A stretch of DNA of 7,711 nucleotides from positions 1-7,711 of the forward strand of contig JAITVM010000119.1 in assembly GCA_031285815.1 (NCBI GenBank). Direction: 5' to 3'. Below the pieces are notes generated by a model that searched no databases, was not told where the DNA came from, and was given only the letters and a program-made list of their open reading frames with translations. The stretch comes from Clostridiales bacterium (GTDB lineage: Bacteria; Bacillota; Clostridia; Lachnospirales; JAITVM01). Position numbers and translations under genes: made by a program. Positions 6,146 to 7,711 of the stretch are shown here, in pieces (position 1 is the first letter of the stretch; each line of letters starts with the position of its first letter).

Positions 6146-6898
6146 TCAAACCTCACCGGTATAGCACGTAGTAGCAGCAGTTACTTCAATAAGGCCATCT
6201 GTACTATATTTGTTAAAAAGGGCCCTGCACTCTTTTACAAACTCAGTATAATCAGGCGAGCCTTCTTTTGGGGAATAAGACCGCGAAAGGTTGCGCCCTA
6301 CAAAACTTTCTTCATCATAGGATAATTTGTTTTCAAAAACCTTAAAATCACAACCCCCCTCTTTAAAAAAATCTAAATATGCATCTGGGCCGAATTTCGG
6401 GCCGGATGATAAACCGTTGAAGCCTTGGCATAATTTCTCACTTATATTTTTGTACTCCTGCCCCATGCCTTCAGGCAGGTCGCTGCTATTATAAACAATC
6501 ACAACTTTTCCGCCAACTTTAAGGAGCCTTTTGCATTCGGCTTTAAATTTTAGCCGGTCAAACCAATGAAAAGCCTGTGCTACAGTTATAAAATCGATAG
6601 AACTCCCGCCTAAATTTATGCCTTCGGCAGAAGTATTGATAAACAAGCAATTGGTGAAACCTTCGAGGTTCTGCCTAGCTTTAGTTAACATTTCTTTGTT
6701 TGGCTCAACACAGATAACCCTGCTGCCCCTTTCTGCCAAAAGTTTGCTTAACTTCCCTGTCCCTGCGCCAATATCCGCTATTGTACTGCTTTCTTGGAAA
6801 CCCACATCTGTATAAAGGTAGTTTATAAAACTTTCTGGGTAAGATGGGCGGAATTTCATGTAAATATCTGCTTTGCCCGTAAATTTTTCTTCATTCAT
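6146..6898 (-). CDS. Class I SAM-dependent methyltransferase
   Basis: The 250-aa product has the features of a small-molecule type methyltransferase (Methyltransf_11/25-like). An N-terminal GKADIYMKFRPSYP (8-21) is typical of one common subfamily. The SAM-binding motif I is ADIGAGTG (41-48), with the ribose-binding acidic residue E65 in VEPN. Then come AQAFHWFD (107-114) and the strand after LLKVGGKVVIVY (125-136). The C-terminus, SRSYSPKEG ... LFNKY ... TTCYTG, is also typical of this subfamily, which includes proteins related to trans-aconitate methyltransferase. The substrate cannot be told from sequence. The ATG has AAAGGTGAT about 8 nt upstream. It is probably monocistronic and converges on the CHR operon with an 8-bp gap. 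A possible -10 box (TATACT, 6945-6950) lies upstream, but I find no good -35 partner. Confidence 0.88.
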   Translation of the reverse strand: MNEEKFTGKADIYMKFRPSYPESFINYLYTDVGFQESSTIADIGAGTGKLSKLLAERGSRVICVEPNKEMLTKARQNLEGFTNCLFINTSAEGINLGGSSIDFITVAQAFHWFDRLKFKAECKRLLKVGGKVVIVYNSSDLPEGMGQEYKNISEKLCQGFNGLSSGPKFGPDAYLDFFKEGGCDFKVFENKLSYDEESFVGRNLSRSYSPKEGSPDYTEFVKECRALFNKYSTDGLIEVTAATTCYTGEV

Positions 6899-6993
6899 AA
6901 ATATCCATCACCTTTTGATTATTTAGTTTAATTGGTTTTACTCATAGTATACCACTAAAGGATATGATTATAGAAAAAAATGTAACTACCATA

Positions 6994-7022
6994 TTGACAA
7001 ATATTAATGCTTGTGTGATAAT
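6994..7022 (+). promoter_or_regulatory. Strong promoter for the two valine tRNAs
   Basis: A perfect TTGACA (6994-6999) and GATAAT (7017-7022) are separated by 17 nt. The predicted start near 7029 lies 8 bp before the mature 5' end of the first tRNA. This is the best promoter match in the window, as expected for stable RNA genes. Confidence 0.8.
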
Positions 7023-7036
7023 AATATTTAGTTTTT

Positions 7037-7109
7037 GGGAGCATAGCTCAGCTGGGAGAGCACCTGCCTTACAAGCAGGGGGTCATAGGTTCGAGCCCTA
7101 TTGTTCCCA
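7037..7109 (+). tRNA. tRNA-Val (anticodon TAC)
   Basis: All arms fold: acceptor GGGAGCA with TGTTCCC (one G-U pair), D stem GCTC/GAGC, anticodon stem CCTGC/GCAGG with loop CTTACAA, a 5-nt variable loop, and T stem ATAGG/CCTAT with loop TTCGAGC. The anticodon TAC (7070-7072) reads GUA and, by wobble, other valine codons. U33 is normal. The discriminator is A73, as expected for valine. The 3' CCA is not encoded and must be added after transcription. It is co-transcribed with the second valine tRNA 42 bp downstream. Confidence 0.97.
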
Positions 7110-7151
7110 TATTTTTATTTTTAGTGTATTGCCCAGTTACATATAGGCCCT

Positions 7152-7224
7152 GGAGGCATAGCTCAGCAGGGAGAGCACTTGCTCGACAAGCAAGGGGTCA
7201 CTGGTTCGAGCCCAGTTGTCTCCA
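7152..7224 (+). tRNA. tRNA-Val (anticodon GAC) with unusual C33
   Basis: The fold is complete: acceptor GGAGGCA with TGTCTCC (one G-U pair), D stem GCTC/GAGC, anticodon stem CTTGC/GCAAG, variable loop GGGTC, and T stem ACTGG/CCAGT with loop TTCGAGC. The anticodon GAC (7185-7187) reads GUC and GUU, and A73 fits valine. The anticodon loop reads TCGACAA, so position 33 (7184) is C where nearly all elongator tRNAs have U; position 32 is T. CCA is not encoded. The body closely resembles the valine tRNA just upstream, so the two probably arose by duplication or share strong identity constraints. Confidence 0.93.
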
Positions 7225-7226
7225 TC

Positions 7227-7271
7227 AAAAAACAAACCGCTTAAAATTTATCTTTAGGCGGTTTGTTTTTT
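7227..7271 (+). terminator. Terminator of the tRNA transcript, possibly bidirectional
   Basis: AAAAAACAAACCGC (7227-7240) pairs perfectly with GCGGTTTGTTTTTT (7258-7271). Inside, TAAA (7242-7245) pairs with TTTA (7253-7256). The GC-rich core is followed by six T residues on the plus strand. The mirror A-run means the same hairpin can stop minus-strand transcription arriving from ychF. Confidence 0.92.
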
Positions 7272-7273
7272 AA

Positions 7274-7303
7274 TTAGAGATTAATCATTTAGAGATTGAT
7301 CAT
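7274..7303. repeat. Tandem 15-bp direct repeat
   Basis: TTAGAGATTAATCAT (7274-7288) is followed directly by TTAGAGATTGATCAT (7289-7303), with one difference in 15. It lies between the tRNA terminator and the 3' end of ychF and looks like a recent local duplication. Confidence 0.6.
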
Positions 7304-7343
7304 CCTATCCGTGGACAAGTTTTGGCCAAGAATTTTTTAAATG

Positions 7344-7711
7344 CTATACATTAAACCTAAATAATATGACATCCCCATCTTTTACTACATACTCTTTGCC
7401 TTCTGACCTAACTAGCCCCTTCTCTTTACATAAATTATAATTCCCGTGTTCTATTAAATCATTATATGATACTATTTCGGCACGGATAAAGCCCCTTTCA
7501 AAATCAGAATGGATTTTACCGGCGGCACCCGGTGCCTTAGTACCTACCCCTATAGTCCAAGCCCTAATCTCTTTTGGCCCTGCCGTCAAAAAGCTCGTTA
7601 AGCCAAGAAGCTTGTAAGCTGCCCTTATAAGCCTGTCAAGACCGCTTTCTGTGGCACCTAGCTCCTCTAAAAATATTTATCTTTCATCCGGATCCAACTC
7701 CGCTATTTCTT
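7344..7711 (-). pseudogene. ychF: ychF (redox-regulated P-loop ATPase/GTPase), C-terminal part with an in-frame TAA; 5' end outside window
   Basis: The 110 codons before the terminal TAG (7344-7346) match the end of YchF/EngD, an Obg-related ATPase that associates with ribosomes. They include IFLEELG, SGLDRLIRAAYKLLGL, FLTAGPKEIRAWT and the TGS domain, with AAGKIHSDFERGFIRAE and EGKEYVVKDGD before the usual ending FRFNV. Upstream in the same frame, from 7709 to 7680, is EIAELDPDER, also typical of YchF. Between R and IFLEELG, exactly where the family has one residue (often E, K or Q), stands TAA (7677-7679). No frameshift is needed to join the two parts, so one substitution from CAA, AAA or GAA would explain it. 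As read, the protein would lose its last 111 residues, including the TGS domain. No ATG, GTG or TTG lies in frame between the stop and TTG 7589, so restart is unlikely to rescue it. It may be a real nonsense mutation or a base-call error. Confidence 0.85.

Noticed and set aside
7183..7187. Reading the second tRNA as a serine tRNA with anticodon CGA, following T32
   Set aside because: The 7-nt loop places GAC at 34-36, and serine tRNAs have a long variable arm, which is absent here.
7677..7679. TAA as a reassigned sense codon in this organism
   Set aside because: TAA is the terminal codon of six other genes in the window at natural C-termini.

Overview
The window looks like chromosome from a low-GC Gram-positive anaerobe, probably a member of the Clostridia. 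The reasons are AT-rich intergenic DNA, purine-rich Shine-Dalgarno sites in front of nearly every gene, sigma-A-type promoters, U-tailed hairpin terminators, a lipoprotein signal and protein families common in that class. I see no phage, transposase, CRISPR array or plasmid functions. The genus cannot be named from the sequence alone.

Layout. 1-651 (+) is the 3' end of a gene for a membrane-anchored, bactofilin-like protein. It converges at a shared hairpin (660-694) on a secreted or membrane-anchored polysaccharide deacetylase (725-2032, -). A 371-bp non-coding gap follows, with a terminator for the next gene and a spaced direct repeat. Next come a 136-aa protein of unknown function (2404-2814, -) with its own promoter, then a two-gene operon: a GlmU-like acetyltransferase (3676-4761, -) followed by a lipoprotein (2967-3662, -). 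A divergent promoter region (about 4770-5034) separates this from a translationally coupled pair of short CHR-family (chromate transporter) genes (5035-6137, +). A class I SAM-dependent methyltransferase (6146-6898, -) meets the CHR pair tail to tail. Two valine tRNAs (7037-7109 and 7152-7224, +) follow under a strong promoter and end at a terminator (7227-7271). The right edge holds the C-terminal part of the ychF GTPase/ATPase gene (-), which carries an in-frame TAA.

How the genes fit together. The left two thirds have a cell-envelope theme: GlcNAc-1-P synthesis (GlmU acetyltransferase half), an outward-facing lipoprotein, a carbohydrate deacetylase and a membrane-linked polymer-forming protein. 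Shared function is an inference from adjacency. The CHR pair resembles the two-gene transporters of Bacillus, in which both half-size proteins are needed.

The most notable observations are three. (1) The GlmU-like protein has a complete acetyltransferase active site but a shrunken N-terminal domain that has lost the nucleotidyltransferase signature. (2) tRNA-Val(GAC) has C instead of the near-universal U at position 33. (3) ychF, normally intact and highly conserved, has a single TAA in an otherwise clean reading frame. Points 2 and 3 must first be separated from sequencing error.
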